Positions 22,679-35,070 of a stretch of 64,000 nt of DNA are shown in pieces. Each line of letters starts with the position of its first letter. The first letter of the stretch is position 1. Source of the DNA: Porogramme epimiltina (taxonomy: Eukaryota > Basidiomycota > Agaricomycetes > Polyporales > Polyporaceae); the NCBI GenBank assembly GCA_900155495.1, contig FTLJ01000659.1:62001-126000 (forward strand), written 5' to 3'. The notes under the pieces were generated by a model. The model did not search any database and was not told the origin of the DNA. It was given only the letters and a program-made list of their open reading frames with translations. The position numbers and the translations under genes were made by a program.

Positions 22679-24956
22679 TCAGACCTTCGCGCCCGGCACG
22701 GAAACCTTGAAGGTGCCGTTCGGCGCGACCTTGGCGCGCTCGCCCGTCTCGCGCCAGCCACGCAGGTCATCCGGCAGCGCCGCCTCCGCCGCCTCCGCCT
22801 CGGGGCTCGCGGCGGAGAGCGGACGGCCGACGGTCGGGCCGCGCACGAGGAGCGCGCCAACGGGGTCCGCGCCGCCCTCGACCGCGGCGTCGTCGACGCC
22901 CGCGAGCTTCGCCTCGACGTTGATCGAGGGCGGGCCGACGGGCGCGAGGTACGTGAACGCGTACGCCTCCGCGGCGGCACCGCGCGCACCGGAGGCCGCC
23001 GCGGGCGGGAAGGTCTGCAGGTCGAGCGCGTGCGAGGCGAAGACGGGGCCGGCGACGAGCGCGTGGGTGTGTGCGTAGATGACGGGGACGGAGAGGGCGA
23101 TGCGGGCGGGGGTGAGGGCTTGCGCTTCGAGAGGGGCTGGAAGGGATCGAGGGGGGTCAGGAGGGGGTGAATGTGGATGGTCAGCGTTGGGGAGAAGACC
23201 CGGAGGGAGGGGTACGTACCCCCGCTGACGACGACGGACCGAACGGTGCCCGCGCCCTTGCCCATCACCTTGACTCGAGCGCCGTCGAACACGAGGCGGT
23301 CCCAAAGGCTCTGCTTCGTCATGTAGCCTTCCAGGATACCGGCGAGCTTGTGGCGCCAACCAAAGTTGTGAAGAAGCCATGAGGAGGCCCGCGCCCCCTC
23401 GAGGACCTCGTTGCTGAGGCTAGTGAGGTGATCCGGGCGAACGAAGAGCAGCGTCGGAGAAGAGGTGCGGTACGCCGCCGATGTGCGGAGGTCCTTGAGT
23501 CCGGACAGCGTCGGTGCTATCATGAAGGATATATCAGCACAACGGTGGCCATGAGAGGAAGCAGGTGATATGCGCCCCCCACCATCTTCAGGTTTGATCA
23601 ACTTTGTGCTATCCACGGTTGCGAAGCCGGTGCCCTCGAACAGCGCTGTGTATGCTACGGCGCGACCGTACGGCGAACTGAGAGGATGAGCAGAAAGGAT
23701 AGTGTCCAGTGGCGACATGGCACTTGACGGGGGCAGCAGAGCCCGGGTCGCGGCGACGCCAGCGGTCAAGTTTTGGTGAGTCAACTGCACGCCCTCGCAA
23801 TCACCCGACGGCGTTGCATGGAACGAGATGGTGAAAACATCATTGTGGTCTGGAGAATGTTAACTCGGCGGCCGACACTTAATCAGGAAAAATTCTCACC
23901 AGGAACGGGGAGAGCGGGCTTGTCGGCGGATGCACCTTGGGCTTCGACATCATCCCATTTCAAAATCTTCACATTGTCGACGCGAGGAAGGTTTGCGCTG
24001 GTAATGTCTCCAACGGCAACAATAGTGTGATGTTCGCTCTCGTTGGAGTCGTAGATTAGTTCTAGGAGGTGCCGGAGGAAGTCGGCCTGAGTGATGATGA
24101 TGGAAGGAGGGTGGTTCTCGAGAACATGAGACAACAATGACAGCGACGAAAGGGTGAAGGAAGGAACAGAGTGGGTTGCCAGTGCCAAGTCAGCGATCAT
24201 GAACTCTGTAGAGTTGAAGGTAAGTTAAGATTCGTAAGACCTCGGGGTCCAGACTAGGGCTGGTCGCAGGGGAAGAGGCTACATGCGACCGAGCCGCGCT
24301 GGGCTATTGGAACAGCGAGACTCCATGAAGGAATCCTTCTCGGTATCCACGAGTGATAGGACAGTCGCATGCACTTGCTCCTGAACCGGCTGCCGCTTCC
24401 CCAAGGTTGTGAATGCCACATTAGACACGTACCAATACTATCGTTGAGCAGAAGCAGGACATTCGACTCTTGTGGAACAAGGCCAGCTACTCGCGTGAGC
24501 CCTGCACCGATGTTACGAATGCGCTCCCTCAACTGAGGGTTGGTGATCTGGAATGGAGGGTCCCGCATGAGCGGGAGACTCTAACACACAGCCTACCTAA
24601 GACATACTTTGGTAGACCAGAGGGTTCGTGGAGCGTCCGCGTCCGGCTTCAAGAGATCCATGACAACCTGCTGGTCCTTGGTAGGGCGGAGCGGGAACTG
24701 TTGCGGAACATTAGAGGACAAGAGGGCGAGACGCGAACGGGGTACTCACGCGACCGAGCATTCCGGTACCATAGTTGCGATAAACCGCACTCTCCGTAGG
24801 GTTCCTGACTCGTGCGACATCGCTTTGGCGGCCAAGAAGAATGGGGTGCACGAGGGCTTGAGGCTTGTAGAGGTTGTGGAGGAGGAAGAGACCGGCAGAG
24901 ACGAGAGCAAGGATGATGGTAAGGTCATCCGTGACCAGGTAGTCGGAGACAGCCAT
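22679..24956 (-). CDS. Membrane-anchored acyl-CoA-synthetase-like protein (ANL superfamily) with degenerate active site
   Basis: The start is MAVSDYLVTDDLTIILALVS at 24956, where residues 12-30 form a likely membrane anchor. Exons continue through FPLRPTKDQQ, ITNPQLRERIRNIGAGL, MIADLALATHSVPSFTLSS, and a large exon with LTHQNLTAGVAATRALLP and WRHKLAGILEGYMTKQSLWD. This order matches long-chain fatty acyl-CoA synthetases. However, the phosphate-binding loop, normally of the type TSGTTGxPKG, reads FHATPSGDCEGVQLTHQN, and the usual YGxTE motif is YAHTHA. The protein ends shortly after TGERAKVAPNGTFKV, without a full C-terminal lid domain. The last splice joins VVSG to APLEAQALTPARIAL across 22679-23280. 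It may be a non-catalytic or altered-specificity relative, probably at the ER or a lipid body. It diverges from SPT16. Family call good; activity doubtful. Confidence 0.8.
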
Positions 24957-25606
24957 GGCGGCGGGACGTTAAGAGCGAGCGGACGCCAGCAGTGCGTTGA
25001 TGGGGGTGGGAACGGGGGGGTTGGTGTGGTGGAAGGGTGGCGGCGAAGGTTTATCGAGCTGGTCAGGCGCTGCCGGAAGCAGAGGTGAGGCTGCTGAGTG
25101 GCCTGTCTGTGTCGGCGAGGGAGTCGGTGCTGCGTACGTATGAGGTACGCCGACACAGGCGCCCGCATGTATGACCCCACACAACAGACAGGCTGGTGTG
25201 CACGTCGACCCGGCTGTGTCTGCATTCCGTCCCGACAGCCCTTTCCAGCTGTCCTAGAAGGGCCCGGTCCCGTCGGAAAAGGACCGTGCAGTTTTCTCTG
25301 TCTTCTTCCGCGCAACACCAGGCACCCCAGTCGGTCCCGCAAAGAGCCCGGCCCCCATGTGTCGACATGTCACCGCTCATGTCCCCGCGATCGACCCCAT
25401 CGGACTCGCTCGCGTGGCAGAAACAGACGCGTCAAGGACGCGCTGTGACCGACAAGGTCACGATCACGTGGTCGTCACCCCGTTTCAAAGTCCGACCCAC
25501 CCGCGCCAGACGCGCCACAGTTTGGACGCGTTCTCGCCCTCGCGCTCCTTGCCATTTCCCCCTTCCCTCTATTCCTGCTTCCTGGCTCTAGCAGGCTATT
25601 GCATAA
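24957..25606. promoter_or_regulatory. Divergent promoter between the synthetase-like gene and SPT16
   Basis: This 650 bp spacer contains two ACGCGT hexamers, at 25427-25432 and 25526-25531, which are 175 and 76 bp before the SPT16 start. A CACGTG lies between them near 25466-25471. MCB-type control of a replication-linked histone chaperone is plausible but inferred from the motif. Confidence 0.45.
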
Positions 25607-28600
25607 ATGGCAAACATCAAGCTCAACGTAGAGCTTTTTTCAAAACGCATTCGTAACGTCTACAGTTCGTGGAATGTGCGGCCGTATCACAATACCTCTG
25701 CGAACTCTGACTGACTGCGCAACTTCTACTAATTACACAGAATGCTCAGAGCGACGACGATTATAGCTCAATAGCCGACGCTGACGCGCTGCTGCTTGTC
25801 GCTGGAGATCCTGCAGGGGAGGACGAGGTGATCAGGAAGGGAACAGCGTTCCAGGTATGTTCACACCTCTCCACCAGCTCCTTGACCACTCATACACACG
25901 TGTCATCCTCTTCAGACATGGCTGCTCGGATTCGAGTTTCCTTCGACGTTCCTTATGTTTCAGAAGAATCAGCTGTCGATCCTATGCTCGGCGTCAAAAG
26001 GTGCGTAACCTACCGCTCCACGAGATGAATGCACCGTAACATTTCGAATTTACTCCAGCCAAGATTCTTTCTCAGCTGAGGAATGCTCAGTCACCAGTCC
26101 CGATCGAGTTCTACGTGCAGGCAAAAGCGAAAGAACCCCCAACAGATGCCCTTCCACGATTCCTCGCGCAATACGCTGCTCTCGATCGGGTTGCTACGTT
26201 GACGAAGGAGCAACACTCTGGGAAAGTCATAGACGAGTGGAACAAGGGCGTCGCTGAGTCAGAGAAGAAGCCCGCAGTAACTGACATGTCTCCCGCGGTT
26301 GCGTCGTTTTTGGCCGTGAAGGACGAAGAAGAGCTGGTGCGTCTCATTCCTCCCTCGTCCCCCCATGCATGCTCAGTTTCGGGCAGAAATTTCTTCGGAC
26401 TGCGGGCAGTATCACTTCCACACTCCTTGCCCACTACGTTGGTCCCAAGCTCGAAACCATTTTGGATCGCGAGGCGAAGATTTCCCATGAGGCCTTTGCC
26501 AACCAGATCGAAGGCCGGCTGGGCTACGGCGACAAAGGTCCCGACATGAAGGTCTGGAGTAAGGGACGCGGGTTGAATGACGTCAGTGGGATTGATGGGT
26601 GGTATCTTCTCTAGGCTGACCACTTTGTCACAGATTGACTGGAACACTGCAGAGTTTTGCTACCCTCCTATCATCCAGTCCCAGTCAACAAGCACGGGCT
26701 ACGATATCAGTCCCAATGCAGAATCATCGCAAGATGATATTTCCCACAAGGGCGTCCTCCTTGTCTCCCTAGGCATGCGGTATAGGAGCTACTGCGCGAA
26801 TCTTGGTCGAAGCTTCATCGTAGACCCTTCGAAAGTCGGTTGCCTTCCGCGTTATGGCATTGAGGGAACTCACCCGTATATTAGGAGCAAGAAGCGAATT
26901 ATGCCCTCTTGGTGGCCCTCCAGACAGAGCTTCTTAGCCGAATGAAAGAAGGTGCCGCTGCGAAGGAGCTCTACCAGTTTGCATTGTCCTACGTCAAAGA
27001 GAAGAACTCCGACCTCGAGTCTCACTTCACCAAGAATATCGGCCATGGTGTATGTAACACCATTGATCGCGTGTTATCTTGTGTTGATAAGGTTTTGTTA
27101 TAGACCGGCATGGAGTTCCGCGACGCCTCGTACGTCCTGTCAGCGAAGAACGGTCGTAAGCTTCGTTCCGGCATGGTCTTCAACCTGATCCTCGGATTCA
27201 CTGGGTTGACGGACGGCGGCAAGAAGTCAGTAGGAAATCTTTCACTAGACCTTTTCCCCTAGCTTTTGACACAGGCCCTTGATCTGATTCGCCAGGTATG
27301 CACTCCAACTCATCGACACCGTTTTAGTGGGATCAGACAAGGCGACATGCCTGACGACCGGGTTCAAGTCGGTCAAAGATACCCTGTTCTTCTTGAACCC
27401 CGATGAGGATGAGGCACAGTCTTCCAAAGCGCCAGCGAAAAAGGCACCTTCGGCCAAGGCCAATGGAAACGCGTCTCCGGCGAAGAATAAAACAGCCGGT
27501 GGGAAGGTCCTCCGGAACAAGACCCGTAGTGCCGCTCAAGAAGAGCTCGTGCAGTCCATGGCCACGAAGATTGCGGATCATCAACGCGAGCTGCACACGA
27601 AGCTGCACGATGAAGGTCTGAGCAGGTTCTCGGAGGGCGGCGGAGGGACTGGCGGCAAAGAGGGTAAAGGTTGGAAACGGTTCCAGAGTTACAAGGGCGA
27701 GGCCGCCCTTCCCCGAGAAGTCGAAAGTCTCCGGGTAGGTCTCCCCGCACTCAATGATGGGATCATGGGGAAGCGCTGAACACCCGATACCAGATTTTCA
27801 TCGACAGAAAGACACAGACGGTGGTTCTCCCCATTCATGGCTATGCGGTGCCATTTCATATCAACACCATCAAGAACGTCAGCAAGAACGAGGAGGCGGA
27901 GTTTACTCTCCTTCGCGTGAATTTCCAGACGCCGGGACAACTGGCTGGCAGAAAGGAGGATACGGTGAGAATCCACGGGGATGCTGTACCGTCCCGTAAT
28001 GATAATGAAGGCTAAATCATAACAACAGCCGTTCGAGGACCCTGATGCAACGTTCATCCGCTCGATTACGTACCGTTCGCCCGATGGCGGCCGTTTCGAC
28101 TCTATTTCGAAGCAAATCACAGATCTCAAGAAGGAAGTCAACAAGCGTGAGCAGCAGAAGAAGGAGATGGCGGACGTCATTGAGCAAGATACGCTTGTGG
28201 AGATCAAAGGGCGGCGTCCGACCAAGCTGCCCGAAGTGTTCGTGCGTCCGGCGTTGGACGGCAAGCGGCTGCCTGGCGAAGTCGAGATCCACCAGAACGG
28301 TCTGCGCTACCAATCGCCTATGGGCTCGCAGAAGATCGGTGGGTATCCTCCATTCTTGCAGACGGCATAAGATGGCCTGACCGGAACATCCACGCAGACA
28401 TCCTGTTCAGTAACGTCAAACATCTCTTCTTCCAGCCATGTGATCATGAGCTCCTCGTAATTATCCACATTCACCTGAAGGCCCCTATCATGATCGGGAA
28501 GAAAAAAGCACACGTACGCCTTTCATCTCCTGACATGACCGCGCCGCCTAACTCGTATCTTTAGGACGTTCAATTTTATCGAGAGGCGTCCGACGTCCAG

Positions 28601-29812
28601 TTCGATGAGACGGGCAACCGCAAGCGGAAGTACCGGTACGGCGATGAAGATGAACTCGAACTAGAGCAACAAGAGCGCAAACGCCGTCAGATGCTCAACA
28701 AGGAGTTCAAGCTGTTCTCAGAGAAAATTGCAGAGGCTGCGACTTCATCGGTATGCCGTATTGTATTCTCAGTTGCATGCCTGCCCCTGATCGCTCAGGA
28801 ACAGACCGGCGAATCGCTGGAGCCTGACATCCCATTCCGCGAGCTATCGTTTGAGGGTGTACCCTTCCGTACCAACGTGCGCCTACAACCGACTACGGAG
28901 TGCCTCGTGCACCTGTCCGACCCTCCTTTCCTCGTGGTAACCCTGGGGGATATCGAGATTGCGTCACTAGAACGCGTGCAGTTCGGCCTGAAGCAGTTTG
29001 ATATGGTTCTGATATTCAAGGACTTCACGAAAACGCCGCTACACATCAACTCCATCCCCAGTGCACAGCTAGACGATGTCAAAAATTGGCTGGAGTGCGT
29101 ACTGCCACGTGGATGACCCTTCTATCCATCACCCTGACCACTGTCTCTAGCTCCGTTGACATTCCGCTGAGCGAAGGACCGGTGAACCTGAACTGGGGCC
29201 CCATCATGAAGACAATCAACGAAGACCCTTACGACTTCTTCCAACAAGGAGGGTGGAGCTTCCTTGGTGGTGCTGGTGGCGGTGAAGAGGTACGCAGCTG
29301 CGCCACTCTAAAAATCTTGACAGAACACCGCGCCCTGACTGTGCTGTTGCTGCGTTTCAAAAAAAAATCAGAGCGACGCTGAGGACGCCTCAGAGACCGA
29401 GTCGGAGTTCGAGGCCGAGTCTGACGCAGCCGAGAGCTCGGAGAGCAGTCAGGCCGGCAGCGATTACTTCGACGGCTCAGACGCCAGCGATGACGAAGGC
29501 AGCGGTTCTGACTTTGGGTCCGACGAGAGCGAAGGTTCGTCGACACGTAGACTCCACGGCATGACAACCCACTTACACACCGATACACAGGTGACGACTG
29601 GGATGAGTTGGAGAGACGCGCTGCGAAAGGTTCGTCATCGGCGTGCCTGGGATCGAGACCTTACCATACTAATCGATGCACGTTTCATAGATGATAAGAA
29701 GCGCCAGGAGACTGGCCGCGGGCACGAGTCGGATGACTCTGACCGGCCGAAGAAGAAAGCACCCGCCAAAGCCAAAGCTAAAGCCAAAGGCAAGTCAAAC
29801 GGGAAGCGGTGA
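25607..29812 (+). CDS. SPT16: FACT complex histone chaperone subunit SPT16
   Basis: This nuclear chaperone partners with Pob3 (SSRP1 family) to loosen and rebuild nucleosomes during transcription and replication. The start ATG is at 25607 ([19 protein letters not shown]). The N-terminal aminopeptidase-like domain contains [19 protein letters not shown]-region equivalents, [16 protein letters not shown] and [13 protein letters not shown]; it is non-catalytic in this family. A linker rich in Lys/Ala precedes the dimerisation and middle domains, with [69 protein letters not shown] and [20 protein letters not shown]. The C-terminus is strongly acidic ([18 protein letters not shown]) and ends in a Lys/Ala-rich basic tail, [15 protein letters not shown], with stop at 29810-29812. 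More than ten short introns are present. Length, about 1,050 residues, is normal. Confidence 0.95.
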
Positions 29813-30950
29813 AACGCCGCGCGATGCTTCTTGTTGTCTTTGGCACGGCGACTCTGGCTCCGACCTCGATGCTCCCGTTCCGCGTGCTTGTCTACCTATT
29901 CCTACCGCGCCTACCGCGCCCACCTGTGTACACTACATTATGCCCTTTCTGTAGCGATCGATATCTAATCTGGCCTGCGAGAAGTCGGCCTGTGCTGGGA
30001 AAGATGGGGGCGGCTATCGCCACCGCAAGTTGCGACCAGGCGGGACCTGCTCCGGGGCCGGAACGGTGCCCCAGATGGAACTGGGCTGGGGTGATCCCGT
30101 CGCGGGCGACGAGGAGGGCGGCAGATGGGTAGGCAGGGGCCTGGCCACCGCACGCGTCGCTGCTGGACGGCGTTGGCGGGCTTCGCGAGAGCTGGATGCA
30201 TTGCCTGCCGTCGATGGCGCTGTGGCGAGCCCGCGCAGGGGACGTCTGGGGCGGGAGGCACGTGGCCCGAAACCCGAACACACCTCGCGGGACAGGGCCC
30301 ACGAGGTGCAACGGCGTACAAAGCCCTGTCGGGCGGGTCCTCGTGGAATCAATTTGCGCGACCCTGTAGCGTCGGCACAGCTCGAGCACCGGGCGGGGAC
30401 TTCGGCTGCAGATGTCCGTGGGGCGCGAGTACCAGCGCCTGATCCTAATATGGCAGGCACTTACGAAGACTACAAACGTATGGCGGACACGCCCGTGAAC
30501 AAAAACTGCTCCGGGCTATGAAACGTTGCGCAGAGGGGGGTCTATGACTCAAGTGTGGCATGATCCATGTTCACGCAGTGCTGATGAGTCTGAGGGCTTG
30601 CCCGTGTGCGTCGTATCTCCTCGGCGGTGCCCTGCCGCGGACTGGTGCACCTCACGCGGAACGGGATTCACCTTCGGCGAACCCGAACCGCTCGTGCGCC
30701 CGCAAGGCCAACGGGGACCGCCAGTCGCGTTGCAAGAGATATAAGTCCCCTGCCCATCGTGCTGCATACAGACAACTCATCTACTCGCCAGTCGCCCCTC
30801 GACCCGATTCCACCTTCTACGCCGCCCACACTCGGATCGGTTACCTACCCTACGCTCCTTTTTGCAGCTGCGCACATCGAAAAGAACGCACGAAAAGCAC
30901 GCTACACGCCCCTGCGCCGTCATCCCTGAGCACACGTCAAGCGGGTACCC
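29813..30950. other. Intergenic region, start of the gene-poor block
   Basis: The first 150 bp are the SPT16 3' flank. GC-rich open frames at 30030-30520 on both strands have no recognisable content. A TATAAG at 30740-30745 lies 205 bp upstream of the next start codon and may belong to its promoter. Confidence 0.45.
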
Positions 30951-31938
30951 ATGACGAATCCCCAGCAAAATTTTGGAAACCAGCAGGTAACGCAACGCGC
31001 CGCCGGGGCTTCGTCACCACCGTCTGACAGAGCACGTTCTGGGCAGCCCGGCGAGTCGGCCGATGCGGTCTTCACTCCTGAGCAGGCCCTAGGGATATTT
31101 AATAGAGGCATGGAGGACTACTGGAACAGACGTGGATTCACCATGCCCTCCCAGCCCCAGCCCCCGTCTCAGCCTTCCGCGCCGCAGGCCCTCGCTCCCG
31201 CCCCTCCCGTGGGCGCGCCGTACTACTCGCAGGTGCGTGGGGAGCCCCTGCACGAGCGAGGACTACCGCGCTCACCCCGCCCGTCCGACGAGCAGGCGCA
31301 CAGCTCGTCCCTCGCGCCCTACCACCTGCTCCCCCAGCAGGGGTACGTTGCGAAGCGGCGGTACCAGCCCCAGGCGCCGATAGTGTTCCGCACGACGACG
31401 ACGGGATACCTGACGCTGCTGGACGCGATGAACGGTCAGCTCGCGTCGCTGATCGACGGCGACGCTACCGTCTTCACGGACGACAACCTGAGCCAGAAGC
31501 AGTCAATCCGCCTGGAGGTGAGTCAGTGACGTCAGCGCTGCGTCCCAGCACCGCAGGCGTGCTTGGCTGGATGGATGGAGGGCAGGCAACTCACGGATGC
31601 GGTTACGCACAGATTGTGGGTGTCAAGCCCTACGAGAAGCAGATCAACGTACGCAACCCGGCCAACCCCACGCGGTCCATCAGCCGCAGCAAGCTCGCCG
31701 AGAAGATCGCAAAGGAGATCTTCGAGTTCATGAAGGTGGGCCGGTGTGGGCCTCCGGGGAGCCTGTTGGTCCCCGTCACGCGGCAAGTTTGCTGATGGAG
31801 TTCTTCGCGCAGCGCCAGCCAACCTTTGGTGACCCGGCGTTGGGCCCAGGCGCGCAAGGCTTCGAGCGGCTCGTGCTCATCGACCTCGTCCACGTCTCCC
31901 GGTCCAGCTGGCAGCCCATCCTTGGGGTGATCAACTGA
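30951..31938 (+). CDS. Lineage-specific fungal protein, paralogue 1 of a three-member family
   Basis: Three exons join in frame and all in phase 0: 30951-31517 (189 codons), 31613-31735 (41 codons) and 31813-31938 (41 codons plus stop), giving 271 residues. The N-terminal half is Pro/Gln/Ser-rich and disordered, with one aromatic helix-like segment around GIFNRGMEDYWNRRGF. Then come GYLTLLDAMNGQLASLIDGD and SIRLE before the first intron. Exon 2 holds the family domain, PYEKQINVRNP followed by SISRSKLAEKIAKEIFEFMK. Exon 3 ends in FERLVLIDLVHVSRSSWQP. The same exon layout recurs in the genes at 34388 and 39047. I recall similar uncharacterised proteins in polypore genomes but no function. No catalytic motif, signal peptide or membrane segment is visible. 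Confidence 0.75.
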
Positions 31939-34387
31939 TCGGGTTCACAGCGACACTATACATGCGCAGACTGCGTTAATCTTGGACCACAGCAGTACCA
32001 TAGTAATAGTCATAATACCGTAATCATCGGAAGACATCGCACCCTTCGTCCGCGTCACATCGTCTCGTGATGTTCGGTGATAGATTGTATCGGTCGTTGG
32101 TCGGAGTAGGGATCCCAGTGCAGTTGAGACTATTTTTCAGTTGCCGTACCGACAGAGAGGGCCTCGTGCGAGGTGGAGGGTACTAGTAGTAGAGGAGATG
32201 TCAAGAGGGGTGCGGGTGCCTATATCTGTCCAGTTGGCAGCTTGGAGGATGGTAGCTTGGAGGATGGACTCCGGATCGATACGAGGACCTTTTGTTTGAG
32301 GAGAATACTAGTTGTTTCTAATAGTCTGTGAGAGAGAGGAGGATAGAGCCATGTGCCTGTTGTGAATGAAACTTGAAGTCAGACTGTTGAGGGCTGTACA
32401 CCGCAGCAGTGTTGAAGGGTCAGGGGGGCGAGCTAAGCGAGATCAAGCGCGCCAGCGCGTTCTACCTGACGCTACTACCCGCGTTTGTCCTCCTCGGACA
32501 CTGTTGGGCCAAGAAGGTGGCATGGTGGCCACTTCCTCAACTGCTTCCGGCTACGAAAAGCCATGATACGACAACCGTGCTCATCCCGTTCTGCACATAT
32601 AGCGTCCACGGGTCTGCGATCAACTGGGCCGGCATCGCTGAAGACCCCACCTGTGAACAGCCTGAGGCGAGTCTGCGCGCCACGATCAGCGAAGCAGAAG
32701 CCTGAGGGGCCTACGAGATACGCGCGCATGGGTAGACGACACGACGGAAAGCTTGGGATAAGGTGAGTATGATGATTGCCGGTCATTATGGGTACTGACG
32801 CTGCACGGTGTTCAAGGAGCCCGTTACCGGGCATCTAGGGCGGGCGGGTGAGCAGAGATGCCGACTGCGCAGTGCCTAGACGATGTGGTGGGCGTTATGC
32901 ACAAGACAGGTACTAGGAGACGTACCGGCGAGGAGGAAGGCTGCGCCGAGCCCCTGGGAGCGTTCCCGCCACGTCTTCCGTTGTCTCACCGTGACGCGTT
33001 CGGTCCCCAACGCGGGCCGTACCAGCCTCCATCGAGGTTAAATTCGCCGCATCTATAGTCTCCCGCCCATCTAGCCCGGATGGGTGATACGGGCAGCCGG
33101 GGGAGACCAGTCGTGTTCGGGTCCCATGCCTCCTCCCTGGATATATGAGCCCTTTACGCCCCTGAACTGCCCTCCCTGCCCTCCCCGCTCCCTGTCACCC
33201 GCTACGTGGGCTGAGGATGGTGAGTGCGCCCTGCTCGTTCTTCCCATCACGCTGAACCTTCATCTTGAATAGTCAGTAGCCTAGATACAGATATCGGGTT
33301 AGTTTCCCACACCGCTTTACACCCGAGGAAGACAGTTTGGTGCATGATGAGCCCGTGCCAAACATCCGGGGCACATGCTACTCAGCAGCCGGCATCGATA
33401 GCGCCGCACAGGGAGATGGGGCAGTCCGTGAACGGCACTGCATGCCGGCAGGATCCACACCCATCAGCGTCTTAGTTGGTAAAAGGTAGATGTGTGGGTT
33501 GCCCTGTTGCCCGTCCGTGCCCATTCTCCGCTAATTTTTTCAAAAGTATCGGGGACGGAGCAGGGGCAATATTAAATTGCGATGGCAATGGCGCGGGAAG
33601 AGATGTACCAACTCTCGGGCGACTCGACCGCCCCCGACGGACACCTTCGCGATGCTCTCAAATTTCCCAGGTTTGCATCAACGTCAATTGGTGTGCCCCT
33701 TATGCACACTGACTGTCCGGATATTACTAGATCTGCGCCCATAATGAGCAAACCGGACTCGCGAACCCCGAGGAGATGAAACGGGCGACTTCCTCCGAGT
33801 GCTGTATCGCCCTAGGCCACTCGCTGCGCAGGTCCACCTTCGCTTCAGACTGTGGACACATACAGATACCTATCCCTTCAAGTACTCGGCTGTCACGCGG
33901 GCTTCTGACGGGCTCTCCTCGAATGGATAGAGGACCCACGGCCGGCATATTGGAACCCTCACGAGAAGAACGATAGATCTCCTGCGTGGAATGCTGCTGC
34001 ACTGGTATGCTCCCTCGGGCGAGCTATCCGGCGTGTAGGATTGAACGCCCGCTCGGAGATTCCTAGAGCGGACGCAGGCATTTATGAAGACTTCTGCCAT
34101 ATTTCAAACGGCGCATCCCACACAAACAAGGACACTTCTCGACGGGGGGAACCCGTCGTCTGATTGATGCAGTCGCTCGCCACGGAGGCTTGCAAAGACA
34201 GAGCCCTCTAGAGGCGCCGTTCCGTTGCTTTGCCGCTAAGGGTTCTCGGTCTCCCTATTTTCTCGCCACCGTCAGCACTCCGGGAGTCCGCGACCACACC
34301 CTTGTCTTCCGGGCTGACCGCTCACCACTCTCCCACATGCCCCTTGCCTCTTGCCTTTGCCCCCCATCTTCCCCCCTTCCCGACGCC
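31939..34387. other. 2.4 kb gene-poor spacer between paralogues 1 and 2
   Basis: No open frame has recognisable family content or a convincing splice pattern. A 15-bp imperfect direct duplication containing AGCTTGGAGGATGG occurs near 32239-32269. The AT-richer part at 31940-32380 is probably the 3' flank of paralogue 1. The frame at 33582-33779 was considered and left out. Confidence 0.4.
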
Positions 34388-35070
34388 ATGGACGCTGACT
34401 ATCCCCCCTTTCCCGTGCGTGCATTCATCCTCCTGTCGTTGATCGCTGTGTATCCAGACACGGCTAACCATCCGTGGCAGTATCAGCTCCTCCCCCAGAC
34501 CGTCTACACCGCACCCAACCCTGCAGCAGCCCCCGCCCATGTTGTCAATTTTACCACTCCCCTGGGCCTGGGTGTCAACCTGCAACAGGCCTATATGGGC
34601 ACTGCAGACTCGTTGCTGCTCGCTCATGAGCCAGCCTTCTCCCCCGACATGGGAGTGAGGGCTAAGATCACTATCCGCATCATGGTTCGTGCGCCCTCTC
34701 TTCTCCCCTCCTTTGTACTCGTTCGACGATCCACCCGCTCCCTCGTAGATCTCTGGTTACGAGTCATACTCCCGTCAAGTCATGGCCCTCCGAGCAACTC
34801 GGGCCGCTGAATCCATCAGCCTCGAGCGACTCGCCAATATCATCGCCCATGAGATGGTAGCGGTCTTGGTGCGTCTTCTTCCATTCCAATAGCGGGCCCG
34901 CATCCTCGTATCTGATGTCAGACGATCCTCAGAATGGCCAACGCCTGCGGGTCGGGCAGAACGAGTACTCCTTGGACGACATCCTGCTTGTCAGTCTGCG
35001 CCGCGTTTCGCCGGGCTCCTGGCAGCCCGTCTTTTGGATTCGCAACATCCCTCCTCCCATGATGTACTGA
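34388..35070 (+). CDS. Lineage-specific fungal protein, paralogue 2 of a three-member family
   Basis: Four exons join in frame, all phase 0: 34388-34414 (9 codons), 34481-34684 (68), 34749-34868 (40) and 34933-35070 (45 plus stop), giving 162 residues. The start MDADYPPFP is short and acidic. Exon 2 has LQQAYMGTADSLLLAHEP and ends ITIRIM, equivalent to the SIRLE end of paralogue 1. Exon 3 is the family domain, YESYSRQVMALR then SISLERLANIIAHEMVAVL. Exon 4 has LRVGQNEYSLDDILLVSLRR followed by VSPGSWQPVFW. It is the shortest member and lacks the long Pro-rich N-terminus. No function can be assigned. Shared intron positions with 30951 and 39047 argue for common descent by duplication. Confidence 0.75.

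Noticed and set aside
30030..30521. 163-codon open frame downstream of SPT16
   Set aside because: Very Gly/Arg/Ala-rich with long antisense counterparts; typical of GC-rich non-coding DNA.
32239..32269. 15-bp direct duplication
   Set aside because: Short, single, and consistent with replication slippage; no transposon ends nearby.
33582..33779. 65-codon open frame starting MAMAREEMYQLSGD
   Set aside because: The start looks protein-like but there is no continuation, no matching exons and no family resemblance.
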